A stretch of DNA of 64,000 nucleotides from Siphonodentalium dalli (lineage: Eukaryota > Mollusca > Scaphopoda > Gadilida > Siphonodentaliidae): contig CP136062.1 in assembly GCA_032622095.1 (NCBI GenBank), forward strand, positions 1,984,001 to 2,048,000, read 5' to 3'. Made by a program: the position numbers and the translations under genes. Shown one piece after another: positions 44,576 to 56,814 of this stretch (the stretch's first letter is position 1; the number at the start of each line of letters is the position of its first letter). The notes under the pieces are model-generated. The model did not search any database, was not told the origin of the DNA, and saw nothing but the letters and a program-made list of their open reading frames with translations.

Positions 44576-45494
44576 GGACTTTGCTAACCCAATTTCCCCC
44601 AAATTTGATGGAGTCAAAATAAAGGATTATGTTCACTTTAATTAGTAATCACAGTAACAAAACCCATTGATGCAAAGTTTTTAAGAGTATAATTCGTGGT
44701 GGTTTAGGTTAGAAATACTAAATGTGAAATTTATAGAGGTTTTTTAAATCTATTTTTTTCGAACACAAATTCAACAAACACAAAAGTCCATTTCTAAGAA
44801 AAAAATATGGCAATGTGTACTGAACACTGTGAAGAATGATGAACAATAAAATGATATTCATATTTATCAAGCGTTCCTTGATAAAATTACTAAGAACCAA
44901 ATGTTTACAAATGATAGAATAACTTGCCTTACACTGCTTGTTGGGCCGTGGCAGTTGTATGTTAATATATGTGGACAGTGGTGTGTTGTGAATCCCTTGA
45001 TTAATCCTCAATCTGGGGTTACCCTAGTCCAGACACTAGGTCAAAATCAGGAGTTAATATACTCATGGTTCGGCACCTGCTGATCATAATCCCAGCTGGC
45101 TTGAGTGCACATTAACGTGACCCATCAAATTCAGTTCCCAAATAACATTACTGAGCAATGAAATCTAACATTTGTAAACAACTGCTTCCAAGTCAAAAAT
45201 CCCAAGAATACCAAGAAATGTGAGTATATTTTTATTGTTCATCATTCTTCAGTGTCCAGTACACATACCCATATTTTGTTCTTAAATATGGACTTTGTGT
45301 TTGTTGAATTTGGGTTCGAAAAATTAGATTTTAAAAACGTCTATAAATTTCGCATTTCTAACATAATCTACCGTGAATTATACTCTTAGAATGTTGCATC
45401 AATGTGTTTGGTTGCATTGATTACTAATAAAAGTTAACATAATCCTTAATTTTGACTCCATCAAATATGGGTTGAAAATGGGTTAGCAAAGTCC
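44576..45494. mobile_element. 919-bp element with about 270-bp TIRs and TTAA flanks
   Basis: TTAA|GGACTTTGCTAACCCA at the left and TGGGTTAGCAAAGTCC|TTAA-type sequence at the right. The arms stay complementary for about 270 bp (to CATTCTTCACAGTG / CACTGAAGAATG-type sequence). A 380-bp non-coding centre separates them. Consistent with a piggyBac-type non-autonomous element, although long TIRs are unusual there. Confidence 0.8.
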
Positions 45495-45498
45495 TTAA

Positions 45499-46267
45499 AT
45501 GGCCTGTTTTTGGTCAATAAGCTAGAAATGTCAGACAACAATATTCAACATTTATACTGGTTTATATACTAACTTAAATGTTACAAAAACTATTCTTACA
45601 AAAATCGCTAAATCTGTCCACTCACCAAAGACCATGATATAATTCCTCATACTGGTGTATAAAGGATATGCAGTGGCAATATTACCAGGTAACCGTGTAA
45701 CAGCAGGGGGTGTCCAGGAATATTTTGAAGACACCTATTTCTGTGCCAAGGATGCCTGATGGGTGGACATACTATGAGGGTCACGCTACCTTATAGGGGG
45801 CGTGATACCTACTCATTTATTTATTGAGTGACCCCCTCCCACCCACTGACCCTATAAATTATTGGAGTGATTATATCACGTGAACTGCTCACTGTTTTTT
45901 TCTTATTGGCTTAATTATATATTGACCCCTCCCCTATATTTTGGTATATTATTCGTATAGTATAGTGTCTTGCTTAAATGGCTCCCTCCTTTCCTGCTAT
46001 TTTCTAATTGGTTCCCAGTGATTTTATTACGTCATATTTGAGTAAACAATTGATTATGGAACCTTCTGGAATCACCAATCGATCTGGGCGTCCGGAATGA
46101 CTCAAACCCCCATATCCCTAAAATTCGCGGCCCATGCACACAACTCTTTTTGTAAGTTTGTTCCTATCTATATAATATTGATTGGGACAGCATACAATCG
46201 GGGGTATAATGAATGGTGCACGTCATTGTTAAATGGCTTCGTTGTCTTATTTTCTAAAGCAGTTATA
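45499..46267. other. Unassigned sequence
   Basis: No gene or clear repeat recognised. Confidence 0.5.
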
Positions 46268-46330
46268 GTTTAATAATAAAAGCTAATCCCCGGGCGAACA
46301 AAAATTGCAACGGGGTGTCCACATCACTTA
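46268..46330. repeat. Direct repeat, copy 1
   Basis: TTTAATAATAAAAGCTAATC with CCCGGGCGAACAAAAA and CGGGGTGTCCACA. Recurs at 46491. Confidence 0.85.
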
Positions 46331-46490
46331 TGTTCCTCTTTTCGAAGGTTCGCAAATGCATACCCATATCGGCTATCAAAGTATAATCCATGCATTCATA
46401 CATGTCCCTAAATTAAAAAGATGATGGGATAATAAATTGCCCATTCTAAAGCATTATATATGAACATCGATTTACTGAACCAAACCTATA

Positions 46491-46573
46491 AGTTTAATAA
46501 TAAAAGCTAATCCCCGGGCGAACAAAAAATACAGCGGGGTGTCCACAGTGATTAGATGTGGACACCCCGCTTA
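46491..46573. repeat. Direct repeat, copy 2, ending in a perfect hairpin
   Basis: Same sequence as 46268-46330, then GCGGGGTGTCCACA pairs with TGTGGACACCCCGC around a 9-nt loop. Confidence 0.85.
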
Positions 46574-47689
46574 ATAATTAACCTCAATGATGAGCGTGTT
46601 TGCTTGTGTTTCTGTTTTCCCAGCCACCCCTATACAAGACCCATGTGCTGTTGTCAAAAGTTGCATTTACATGTGCCATCATGTCCATTCAATACATTTT
46701 AAATTCCCGTATACAGCGGGTCTCTACCCAATGCACGATTTATTATGGAAAAGTAAGTGGTGCATGCAATGGAGAAATTGATTTACGAAACGTTGTGGAA
46801 CCACGACTATTCAAACCCTAAGTTTCTCTGTTTTTCCAACCACCTATCTACGCCCTTGCACAATCGACTCATGTACATTCAATACAGCGGGTCTCCAATG
46901 CATAAAACCACATGAATGCATACATGGGTTTATCCTATTCTGTGTTTTGATATATATGGCAACATTGATTATGACACCTTATCGACCCATGCCTATTGCA
47001 AGAGTACAATGTGTGTCTTGGGCGAGAGCATCCATTTTACACCGTATAGCGATTTTTGAATACGTGGTCGCAAAGGAACTCACTCCATGAAGCTAGTGCG
47101 GATTTCTTTATCCTATGCAAAAAATCTTACCATGGCATGGGGTCTTCATCCACTTGTTCTGAAGGAGTATCTTGTTTTATCTGTTTGGAAAGCGACATAC
47201 TTTACACTTGAAATTACATGTCTAACAGAAAGTGTACAGGTAATCGAATAAGACCTCAAGACTCGACCACGATGATATTTCCTTCTGATTGATACAATAT
47301 TGGTGCCAACAACCCATAGTATCACAGTTGGTTATGTTTTTATTAGAATAACATGACCAGTAGTATATTTTTTTTAAACAAAGTTAACCTATTAATTTCT
47401 TAATGCTTGTCGTGTTCCAGGGTACAGAGCGTGCCATAAATGTCAATAGGCCAAATTTATTGTGGTTGTGCCTAGCTACCAAACCCTATACTAAAATTGA
47501 CCGATTTATCAGTTAAACGTTTGTGTTGATTGAAGGGTATACAAACTTGCAGATAATATAAGACTTGAAAAGTCATAACAACGTAAATATAAACCGAAAT
47601 TAGAAAAAAAACAAGATCATTAACCCTACTTAATGATTCTTAATTAAATTGTAACCCCAACCACTGTCGTAATTATTATTGTCCTACTT
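46574..47689. other. Unassigned, with one weak direct repeat
   Basis: CATTCAATACA...CAGCGGGTCTC occurs near 46680 and 46875. No gene. Confidence 0.5.
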
Positions 47690-47960
47690 TTACTTTACTT
47701 TTACTTTGAAATTGCCATCAGTTTGAAATTTCTAAACCTTAGTGTGTGTCAGGTTGGAAATTTCCAACACTTGGAAAGTTTGTGTCCGGGTTCCTCCCCG
47801 TGTAAAGTCAAAAACTAATATATTAATGCTGATTAACTTAAGAAAACATTTTCCTACTGTTTGTCAAAATTGTGGACTGAAATTGCCATCAGATGGACAT
47901 TTTCCAATCGTCGGGGTGGGGGTTTCAGTGGAAATTCCTAACGCTTGCAAAGCTTGAGAT
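47690..47960. repeat. Two units of the AGTTGG-TTTTCCAACC family
   Basis: GAAATTGCCATCAG followed by TTGG/ATGGA and GGTTGGAAATTTCCAACAC. Matches the block at 33990-34785. Confidence 0.7.
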
Positions 47961-48052
47961 ACAAATGGCGGATTTTTATTAGCCGTGTCTCGCACAGCTC
48001 CCGTGACGATCCCAAAGTAAAGCATTTATGAAACTAAATACGACGCATAGGA

Positions 48053-48540
48053 ATGGAAACAGAAAATAATGAGTTAAAACAGAGAAATAAACAGGTAGAA
48101 CAAAAGCTGAACAACATGGAAAACATATCAGAAAGGAACTTTGACAAGGGGAGCAGTACAGTAGAAAGGGGTGCCTTAGATTTCACAATCTTCCTGTCCC
48201 AGGCAGTGAAACAAATATATTCAACATTAACACTATTGCCATAATTACCAAAACCTGCAAAACCTATCTTGGAATTGACTTAAAGCAGTCTGAAGTATAC
48301 ACATCTCACCCATTGGGTGCCATAAGAGAAAACAGGAAACAAAGCCAGATGGCACCAAAACTGTTCAAAAAACTGTACAGGCTATCATCAGGTTCAATTT
48401 ATGGGATCCAAGGAAATAAAAAAAGACAAGAAAATCAACTCCTTTTGGACCTGCAATTGTAAGGTATATGCAAAGAAAACTGAAACCTCACAAAAGGTCA
48501 ACAACAAAACATTTGATGACATCTCAGGTCTGATTTAGCC
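48053..48540 (+). pseudogene. LINE ORF1-like relic (coiled coil + RRM)
   Basis: The first frame gives a charged heptad-type stretch (ENNELKQRNKQVEQKLNNME). A second frame continues with RFHNLPVPGSETN and, further on, TCKTYLGIDLKQSEVYTSHP and LGAIREN. A third gives KTVQAIIRFNLWDPRK before a stop. This order (coiled coil, N-L-RF-NLP start of an RRM, SHPLG, then -IIRF-) is typical of LINE ORF1 proteins that bind RNA. Two or more frameshifts and a stop show decay. No ORF2 follows; the next sequence is the repeat block at 48545. I cannot tell which LINE clade it belongs to. Confidence 0.65.
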
Positions 48541-48544
48541 AATA

Positions 48545-50732
48545 AGCAACTAGCCCTCAAAATGGGCAAATATATATATAAGTTCTTGAAACATTCATAA
48601 ACTTTATTTGAAAACTACCAATTTCCAGAGTTAATTATGTTGATATGTGTATTAATGTTATATATATATGTATATATATATATATATGTGTGTGTATGTG
48701 TGTATGTGTATGTACACACATGTATATATATTTATATATATGGGTGTGTATATATATATATCCCTACTATTGCTCCAATTTTTGCACTTCTCCAAATCTT
48801 GAATATTGACTCATTAATCTCATACATTTCACAAATGTGAAATTGATGAGGTAATATAAAAGACAGCATACAGTTACTGTCCAAAGTATATATATTAACT
48901 TTTCAAAACAAAACCTTTATTTCATATACCAATCATATTTCTCTAACAAGTCAAACATGTAAATGAGAATTAACTTATTCTCCAAAATGTTTGCATAAAC
49001 TTTGAAATGACTACAATTTTAATTATTTTCAGTTTCCTCATTACTATTGCTCCCATTTTGCACTTCCCCAAATCTTGAATATTGACACATTAATCTCAAA
49101 CTTTTCAAAAGTGTGAAATTAAAATGCAAATATATAAGACAGCATACTGTCCAAAGTATATGTATTACCTGTTCAAAACAAAACCTTTATTTCATATACC
49201 GATCATAGGTCTTTAAAAGGTAAAACTATTCAAATGTGAATTAATTTTCTCCAAAATTGTCTGCATAAACCCTGAAACGACTACAATTTTAGTTATTTTC
49301 AATGCCGCTGAAATGTCAGTCACAATATCCCAAAAGTGTGAATATATAGTTATATGTGTGTATGTACATGTATGTATACATATGCATATGTGAATGTAGG
49401 TCTGTATATATAACTATGTGTATATGTGTATGTAGGTGTATGTATATGTATATATATAACTATGTGATATCCTCCTTACTATTTGCTCCCATTTTTGTAC
49501 TTCCGCAAATCTTGAATATTGACTCATTGATCTCATGAATTTGAAGGATGTGACAATTGACATGTCAATATATAAGAGATCATACTGTCCAAAGTGTATG
49601 TATTCACTTTTCAACTAAAACTTTATTTCATATACCAATAATATGCCTTTAAAAAGTTAAACATGTAAATGCGAATTGACATATTCTCCAAAATGTCTGC
49701 ATAAACTTTGAAATGACTACAATTTTAATTATTTTAAATTTTTCCTCCCTACTATTGCTCCCATTTTGCACTTCCCCAAATATTGAATATTGACTCCTTA
49801 ATCTCAGACATTTCCAAAGTGTAAAATTAACTTGTAAATATAAAAGACAACATACTGTCCAAAGTATGAGTATTAACTTTTCAAAACCTTCATTTCATTT
49901 ATCAATCATATGTCTTTAAAAAGTCAAACATTTAAATGTGAATTAACTTTTCTCCAAAATGTCTACACAAACTTTGAAATGACTAACTTTTAGTTATGTT
50001 CAATGTTGCTGAAATGTCAGTCACAATATCCCAAAGTGTGAAGTTGACTAATTAGATATAATGTTACATGTGAATTGATAAGCGTATAAACATATGAACC
50101 AATGTGTAATTGATCTGGCTTTCACATACCTCTTAAACAACTAGTCTAGAATGAGCAACTTGTAAATGGTGTTGGGACAAGATATTACTATCAATCTCAA
50201 ACAATATTTCAAACTGCAAATGATTTAAATACATATCACAAGTATTATATATTTGCATATGTAGATATTAATTTGCATATTACCCAAGGTATTTTACTTT
50301 GAGATATCGAAACATGCCTAAAATATTCTGCCTTGTACCTTCAATGATAACACAAATATTTTATTTCAAATCAAAACATCCCTGAATGTGAAATTAACTC
50401 AGAAAGTATTCCCATTGGTGTTTAGACAATACTTGAATGATGCGTCTCAAATTGCGTTACATGTAAATTCAGTGATGACACAAATTTGATATTCCTAAAT
50501 GACAACATCCCAGAATGTGAAATTGGCTAAGGAACTATTCCCAATTAGATATCACATGACTGAAACATTGTATGAACATATGAACCAATGTGTAATTACT
50601 GTGGCTTATATGTACATCTTAAATTAAACTAGCCTTCCAAATGGGCAAATATAAAATATTAAATTCTTGAAACATTCATAAATTGGAAAACTGCCAATTT
50701 CCAGAGTTAATTCTGTTTGTGTATATATTATA
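48545..50732. repeat. Repeat block of about 280-bp units, part 1
   Basis: Opens CTAGCCCTCAAAATGGGCAA. Then repeated units with CTCCCATTTTGCACTTCCCC, TTGAATATTGAC, CTGTCCAAAGTAT, ACAAAACCTTTATTTCATAT and TGAAATGACTACAATTTTA, at about 48770, 49045, 49485 and 49755. (TA)n/(TG)n tracts are at 48660-48765 and 49345-49465. A new start (CTAGCCTTCCAAATGGGC) occurs at 50629, just before the Helitron. No gene. Confidence 0.8.
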
Positions 50733-52262
50733 CTAGCAGGGTTACCCGGCGTTGCCCAGGTTAATGTATGCTGTGGATATTTGTTGGGAATAGAGAATGC
50801 TCTTGCTTAAAGTGTTATACGTTTTCTCATAAATTGTATATTCAAATAGCATCACAAAACATGATTATTACAGTCATGGAATATAAGTAGTGGCTCACCT
50901 TGTCAATTGTCATTCTGTTTATCGCGATTAGTCCGTTCCACCAATAATGAAGTATTTATTTATTTACAACTGCGTATACATTACACGTTATAATATGATA
51001 CATGAACATCATAAACACATTCGTTCGATAAAAGATGATAATTGGGTTTTACATATTGAGATGTATCAATCAATCTAGTGGGTTGGACTAAGATCTCGAG
51101 GACACCTGCTTATCATATCTCCATGAAGATACAGATGTTTCAAAGAAATTTCCAGGTGCTCCTCTGTTAATGGTGCTAAATATTGGCTAAATATTCTTAG
51201 TTTAAACGAAATGTTGCTGCGTACATATATATCAGCTACATGTGCCAGGCACAGGGCGAGATTTTGAGTTGTTTATGTCAGTCGATGAGTCTGTTCTAAA
51301 ACCCTTGTCAGATGTCAGTATTGGTAGGATCCTGAAAAGTCTTGTGCTACTAACTGCATTTTCTTGTATATCAGAAGAAACTATATTTGACTGCACACTG
51401 TGACCACTATTTTTGAACAGGCCTTCCATATCTTTTGACAAATTGTAACTTTTTGTGGAAACTGTATTGAATGGAACAGACTAAATTTTGTTATTATATA
51501 TATGCAATCCTCTGACGGTTCGAGGTCTCTCAGTTTGCACGAATATATGTATCTCTTCAATAGAATGATAAATATACGTTTAATGCTTCTTCTAGTTATC
51601 TTTTTTTGTAGCTCATTGTGTGAATGCCTTGATTGTCATTCCCATATAAATATGACTGTTAAGAAGATATAATTGTCCAAGTGACTTATGTGGGTCACCA
51701 TATGTCGGGATTGTGAAATGTGAACGCCCAACTACTTGAAATGATATGGAGATGGCCTGGTGGCTGTATATAACTTATATGTGGATATCGGCGATTAGCA
51801 ATCTTATCAATGATAGTGCATATCCGCTCGCCATCCGTGACGCAAATGACACCAAATGTGATTTAATTCATGGTATATCATTAGAGAAAAACGTGTATGA
51901 ATTTGGTGGAATTTGGTTTATTAAATCAATTGTTGATGCAACGCTGACTCGAACAACGCCATATTGTGAAGGTATTCGTTTGGTGGAAATCAGCGACAAA
52001 ACTATTTCACCATATTTTTTTAATTTCCCCTCCCACCAGGGGGCGGGGGGGGGTGAACAAAAAAAATGCGGCACGTATGCCGGGGTGGGTGGGTGGTCAA
52101 AGCCACCAACAAGCAATTATATCCGCAACTAAAAAAACAAATTCCTGCTTGTTTTTTAGTGTTTTGGCAATGAGTTGGGCTTCAAACCCACTTTGAATGA
52201 GAGAAATAATGTAAATCTAACTGTAAACTGACTGCAGGCAGTTATCGTGTTGTATTTTGTTG

Positions 52263-52372
52263 CAAATTTTGAAATCCAAGATGGCCGCTGGCAGCCATGT
52301 TTTTTTGGCCGAATGACCTCAAAATGACTCATTCCTATTTACATGTCCATGTTAACATCCATGATAAATAGT
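52263..52372. repeat. Solitary monomer of the 61-62 kb array
   Basis: TTTGAAATCCAAGATGGCCG through AAAATGACTCATTCC and AACATCCATGATAAAT matches the array unit at 61179-62632, here inside the large Helitron. Confidence 0.85.
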
Positions 52373-52869
52373 ATGCACAGAAATTCATATACAGCTGTTT
52401 ACAGTGAATTTTCCCCCGCAAATCTCTGTTTTAGTGTTAAAAGGGGGGTGGGTGTCAAAAAATGGTCGGAAAAAACTGCCGAAAGCGGAAACAAATTTGG
52501 CGGTGGAGGTGGGTGGGTACAAAAAATGATCGAAAGGGAAAAAATGCCATACGTGCCTGAATTTGTTTTCCGACCCCCCCCTGCTCCCACCAACAGCGTC
52601 ATTTTAGAAAATTTTAACCCGCAACATTATCTTCCTTGTAAAAAGTTACCCCTCTTAGAATGCTTTGATGCATCTCGATTGTACCGCGTGAAGTTATATA
52701 TAGAACGCACACAGACAGACAAAAAGACAGACAGACAGCACGATTTTATTTCTTGTATCATTTGAGAAGAACATGTCTGAATTTGATGGTAATTGGTACT
52801 AAAAATATTTTGTATCAGTTTTGGTGACCCTCCCGTCCCTATTTCGGACTCAAGCTGCACACATTAAGA

Positions 52870-53935
52870 CTCATTAGAGATTAGAGATGCATATATATGA
52901 AATTGGTGAAAATTGGCGAGTATACAAATTCGTATCAAATTTAAGGTCCCCATATCTCTCACCCATAGGGCACCAATTTGGTGTATCTAAACCACAAGAT
53001 AAGATTATGTATCAATCTGGTGGAAATCGGCACTAAACATATAGATATAATTTTTTGTGTCCCTTTCATCTCTATACACCACTGACTCGAATGGCCCCAC
53101 TTGTGACATCCTTAAACCACACGATTACACTCCTGATATCATGGAGATGATTGTTTATAAGTTTGGTGATAATCGGCGACTAAACAATTTTTTTTATCAA
53201 ATTTGGTGCCAATCCCTCCCCTCTACATCTCTCACCCAAACAGCACCACTATGGCGTCTTTAAATCACGATTAGATTCCTCGTATCATGGATAAGAACGT
53301 GTATCAATTTGGTGGAAATTGGCGCTAAAACAATTGTGCATCAATTTTGGTGCCCCTGTCCCTTTCAATGCAACCCTGACTCGAATGAGGCCACATTTGA
53401 CAGGTAAAAGCCACACCATTAGACTCCTCATACCATGGGGATGATTGTGTATAAGTGTGATGGCAATCGGCGACTTATTATCAAATTTAGTGCCCACCCC
53501 CTCCCAATCTCTCATCCAAAAACAATAATTTGGCGTTGTTAAATCGCACAATTAGATTCCTTGTATCATGAAGAAGAATATATATCAATTTGGTGGAAAT
53601 CGGCGCTAAAATTAGTTTTATCAATTTTGGTGCCCCTCTCCCCTTCCGTTCATCCCTGACTCAAGCGACGCCACTTTTGACATATTTAAACCACACCGTT
53701 GGATTATTCATATCATGGGGATGATTATATGTAAGTTTCGTGGCAATCGGCGATAGAAAAAAAATCTGCCCCCCCCCCTTCCGGGCACCCATGACGCGAA
53801 CGGCGCGACTTTTTCCATATTTAAACCACGCCATTAGATTCCTCATATTATGGGGATGATTATATATAAGTTTGGTGGCAATCGGCGACAAATTTTGTTT
53901 CTGCCCCTCCCCCTTTTCTGCCCCTGACAACAACG
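52870..53935. repeat. Tandem array inside Helitron, about 140-bp units, alternating types
   Basis: Eight or nine units with the phrase GGTGGCAATCGGCGAC or GGTGGAAATCGGCGCT, at about 52884, 53003, 53140, 53283, 53432, 53567, 53713 and 53847. Most alternate between a GATGATTATATATAAG type and an AAGAA..TATATCAATTTGG type, so the amplified unit was probably a dimer. Confidence 0.8.
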
Positions 53936-54044
53936 GCGTCACTTTAGAAAATTCTAACCCGACCATTATCTTTCTCGTAAAAAGCTACTCCTAGTAAACC
54001 CTTTTGGCATCATATAGATGGTCCCCTGTGAATTTCTATAGAAC

Positions 54045-54075
<31 letters not shown>

Positions 54076-54089
54076 TTCGCAAATATAGA

Positions 54090-55115
54090 TATAGATATAT
54101 GTATATTATATAACTATGTGATTTCATCCCTGCTATTGCTCCCATTTGTACTTCTCCAAAACTTGAATATTTACCATTATTGCTCTCATACATTTCACAA
54201 GTGTGAAATTAACATTTAAATTTATAAAACATAATATTTTCCAAAGTATCTGTATTAACTTTTCAAAACAAAACCTTTATTTCATATACCAATCATATGT
54301 CTTTAATAAGTAAAACATGTAAATATGAATTAGCATATTCTCCAAAGTGCCTGCATCAACTTTTAAACGACTACAGTGTTAGTTATTTCCAATGCTGCTG
54401 AAATGTCCGTCACAATGATGTGTCTCAAATAGTGCTACACGTAAATTCAATGATAACACAAATTTGACATTCCTAAATCATAACATGTGAAATTGACTAA
54501 AATTTTTTTTACCAAATAGATATAATATGACTGGAATATTGTATGAAAATACAAACCAATGTATAATTCCCGTGGCTTACATGCACCTCTTAAATTAAAC
54601 TAGCCTTCCAAATGGGCAAATATAAGTTCTTGAAATATTCACAAACTGTTTTTGATAAATTACCAATTTCAGAGTTAATTCTGTTTGTATATATAACTAT
54701 GTGATTTCTTCCCTATTACTGCTCCCATTTTGCAGTTCCCCAAGACTTGAATGTTGATTCATATTAATCTCATACATTTGAAAAGTGCGAAATTAATATG
54801 TAAAAAATATAAAACATCATATTGTCCAAAGTGTGTGTATTAACTTTTCAAACAAAATCTTTATTTCATATACAAATCATAAGTCTTTAAAATGTCAAAC
54901 ATGTAAATATGAATTACCTTATTCTCCAAAGTGTCTGCATCAAATTTGAAATGACTACAATTTTAATTATTTTCAATGTGCTGAAAAGTTTTTGGTATAT
55001 ATCAATCAAAATATTACAAAATGTGAAGTTGACTAATTACATACCATGTCACTAGAAAATTGTATAAACATATGAGCCAATGTGTAATTACAGTGGTTTA
55101 GCTCGATATTTTCAA
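54090..55115. repeat. Repeat block of about 280-bp units, part 2
   Basis: Resumes the 48545 family after the Helitron. A fresh start TTAAATTAAACTAGCCTTCC occurs at 54592. Ends around GTGTAATTACAGTGG. Confidence 0.8.
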
Positions 55116-55149
55116 TACTTGTGTGTAAAGTTTACTTATTACATATAGT

Positions 55150-55395
55150 ATACTAGGTAGTTTATTTTGTAGTGTTTTAGACCTTAATTTTGCTGGTCGA
55201 ATAAAATATCTCATGTTGTTATCTGGCGGGGGGGGGGGGGTGATCAGTGGGACCTAACGAATTTTGTAAATTGGATGACCTTTAAATATAAACAATCCAC
55301 GAAAAAGCAGATATCAAAGCTGAAACAGTTTGAAAAACAATTGTTTCCGTTATATATATAGGCTTACAACAATCATATTATCGCCCGTAAGACAT
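55150..55395. repeat. Direct repeat, copy 1 (pair with 56815)
   Basis: GTAGTTTATTTTGTAGTGTT through GCTGGTCGAATAAAAT, a poly-G tract, and ACAATTGTTTCCGTTATATA. The copy at 56815 leads into a LINE ORF1 relic, so the repeat may be LINE 5' sequence. Confidence 0.85.
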
Positions 55396-55977
55396 ACTTC
55401 TCATGTGTGTGGTAGCTACAGTGTCAATGTCACATTTTGAGCCATGTGCACGTTGTCCACATCAGCGTTCCTCGGTCGTTTGACGTCAAAACAAGTTTAC
55501 GATGGATCAGGGCATCCTCGACTTGATAGTAATCGCCATTTACACAATCAATCAAAATCGGTTTCCAATTAACAGATATGTACCCTGTATACGTTGACCA
55601 CTCAGAGAGTTTGAGCTATGCAAGACTTAGTCACGCCCACAGAGCACATAAATTTTCACCACGTATATTCAGACGGATTTATCACCTAGAGGCTTCAACG
55701 TGTGGAGCTACGCGATACATCGTTTGAACGGGGACATCCTCGGCTACACGATTATGTACACTTTGAATGGGTACTCGCAACAAAAATTCATCTAATACAG
55801 CATATGCGCTTGCGCGTATATCAGCTCCCCCCGATGATAATTAAAGGCGCGTGTCTTAAAATGTAACTTGTAATCCGCAGTATTCTACGAGTGTGCAACA
55901 AGATTGAAATTGCGAGTTTTTCGCAAAGCACAGCATGTTTTAAACGAGGTTTTCTGTGCAACGTACATATACGTCGC
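55396..55977. other. Unassigned sequence
   Basis: No feature recognised between the repeat and the nested MITE. Confidence 0.5.
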
Positions 55978-56144
55978 CGGCACTGAATGAGTTAACCCTT
56001 TACCCAACAAACTGGCCAAAACCGGCCAAATAAAGCTTCCACAGCCTAAATTATCTTGGGTCTGTCTCAATAAAACCATACAAATATGGATATCATTGGA
56101 ACCGGCTCATTGACCACATTGTGATGGTTACAGTTATGCCCTGT

Positions 56145-56213
56145 GCCAATGCATTCTCTTATATATGCGAGTCGACCATAGGTCGCCTCGCATATATAAG
56201 AGAATGCATTGGC
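56145..56213. repeat. Long hairpin A (69 bp)
   Basis: GCCAATGCATTCTCTTATAT pairs with ATATAAGAGAATGCATTGGC with no mismatch in the outer arms. Loop TCGACCATAGGTCGCC. Confidence 0.9.
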
Positions 56214-56293
56214 CTAACAAAAAATCTGTTTTTAACACTTTTTACCATTTTTTCTTACATTCTTTAACAATTTTATAATTTTTAATGTGTTAA

Positions 56294-56362
56294 GCCAATG
56301 CATTCTCTTATATATGCGAGGCGACCTATGGTCGACTCGCATATATAAGAGAATGCATTGGC
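56294..56362. repeat. Long hairpin B (69 bp), inverted copy of A
   Basis: Same arms as hairpin A, but the loop is its reverse complement (GCGACCTATGGTCGAC). The unit is therefore either inverted or was flipped after duplication. Confidence 0.9.
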
Positions 56363-56814
56363 ACGGGGCCCTTCTGTTGGGTAAAGGGTTAAATGCTGTG
56401 AAATTCCTGTCCAATTGAAGAGCACATATACAGGAGATCGTTTTACTGAATTGAACATTTCCTTTGCAGTCCGGAGTTATGACCGATTGAAGGTCCGAAA
56501 ACTCTAAAGTTAACTCATTCAGTGCCAGGTTAAGCTGGGAGAACGATATTTGTGTGCTAGGATTCCTGGGGAAAAGCCATTATTTACACTAACTACATGT
56601 AGATACATAGTTGGAATATTCAATATTGGATAGAATCGAATTTACCATTGGTATTGCTAGTATATGCCCTACGCATGGACTGCTTTGAAACACCATCTCC
56701 TATTCTGGAGGGTCATCATGGCTCCATAATTGCATGTTGTCATGGCAACGATCGATGACTTAAAGTTAACACCGATTGCGTAAAATTACAAATCTTTTGT
56801 TTTCTGTGGCCATC

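Larger units (their letters stand above)
50733..54089 (-). mobile_element. 3.36-kb non-autonomous Helitron
   Basis: 3' end on the minus strand: hairpin region CCTGGGCAACGCCGGG, spacer TAACCCTG, CTAG at 50736-50733 and host T. 5' end: A|TCTATATTTGCGAATGTCTG with (CTGT)n at 54089. Flanking sequence on both sides belongs to one interrupted unit of the surrounding repeat (TTCTGTTTGT..TATA | TATA..ACTATGTGATTTC), which supports a single insertion. No Rep/helicase. Frames of 128 and 140 codons inside are repeat artefacts. A second CAGACAGACAG tract near 52720 could mark a nested end. Confidence 0.65.
55996..56388. mobile_element. piggyBac-like MITE (TTAA, CCCTTTACCCAACA TIR)
   Basis: 393 bp bounded by TTAA with termini CCCTTTACCCAACA and TGTTGGGTAAAGGG. 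The CCC start plus TTAA target is the piggyBac signature. It contains two long hairpins in opposite orientation. Non-coding. Confidence 0.8.
55979..56528. mobile_element. Outer TIR element hosting a nested MITE
   Basis: GGCACTGAATGAGTTAA at 55979 and its exact inverse TTAACTCATTCAGTGCC at 56512. The inner TTAA-flanked element begins at the TTAA of the left terminus. The superfamily is unknown. Confidence 0.5.

Noticed and set aside
48053-48244. Host coiled-coil gene
   Set aside because: The downstream frames carry LINE ORF1 motifs with frameshifts, so a retrotransposon relic explains it better.
51746-52765. Open frames of 128 and 140 codons
   Set aside because: They run through tandem-repeat units of the Helitron, have no domain, and contain poly-G/poly-C stretches.
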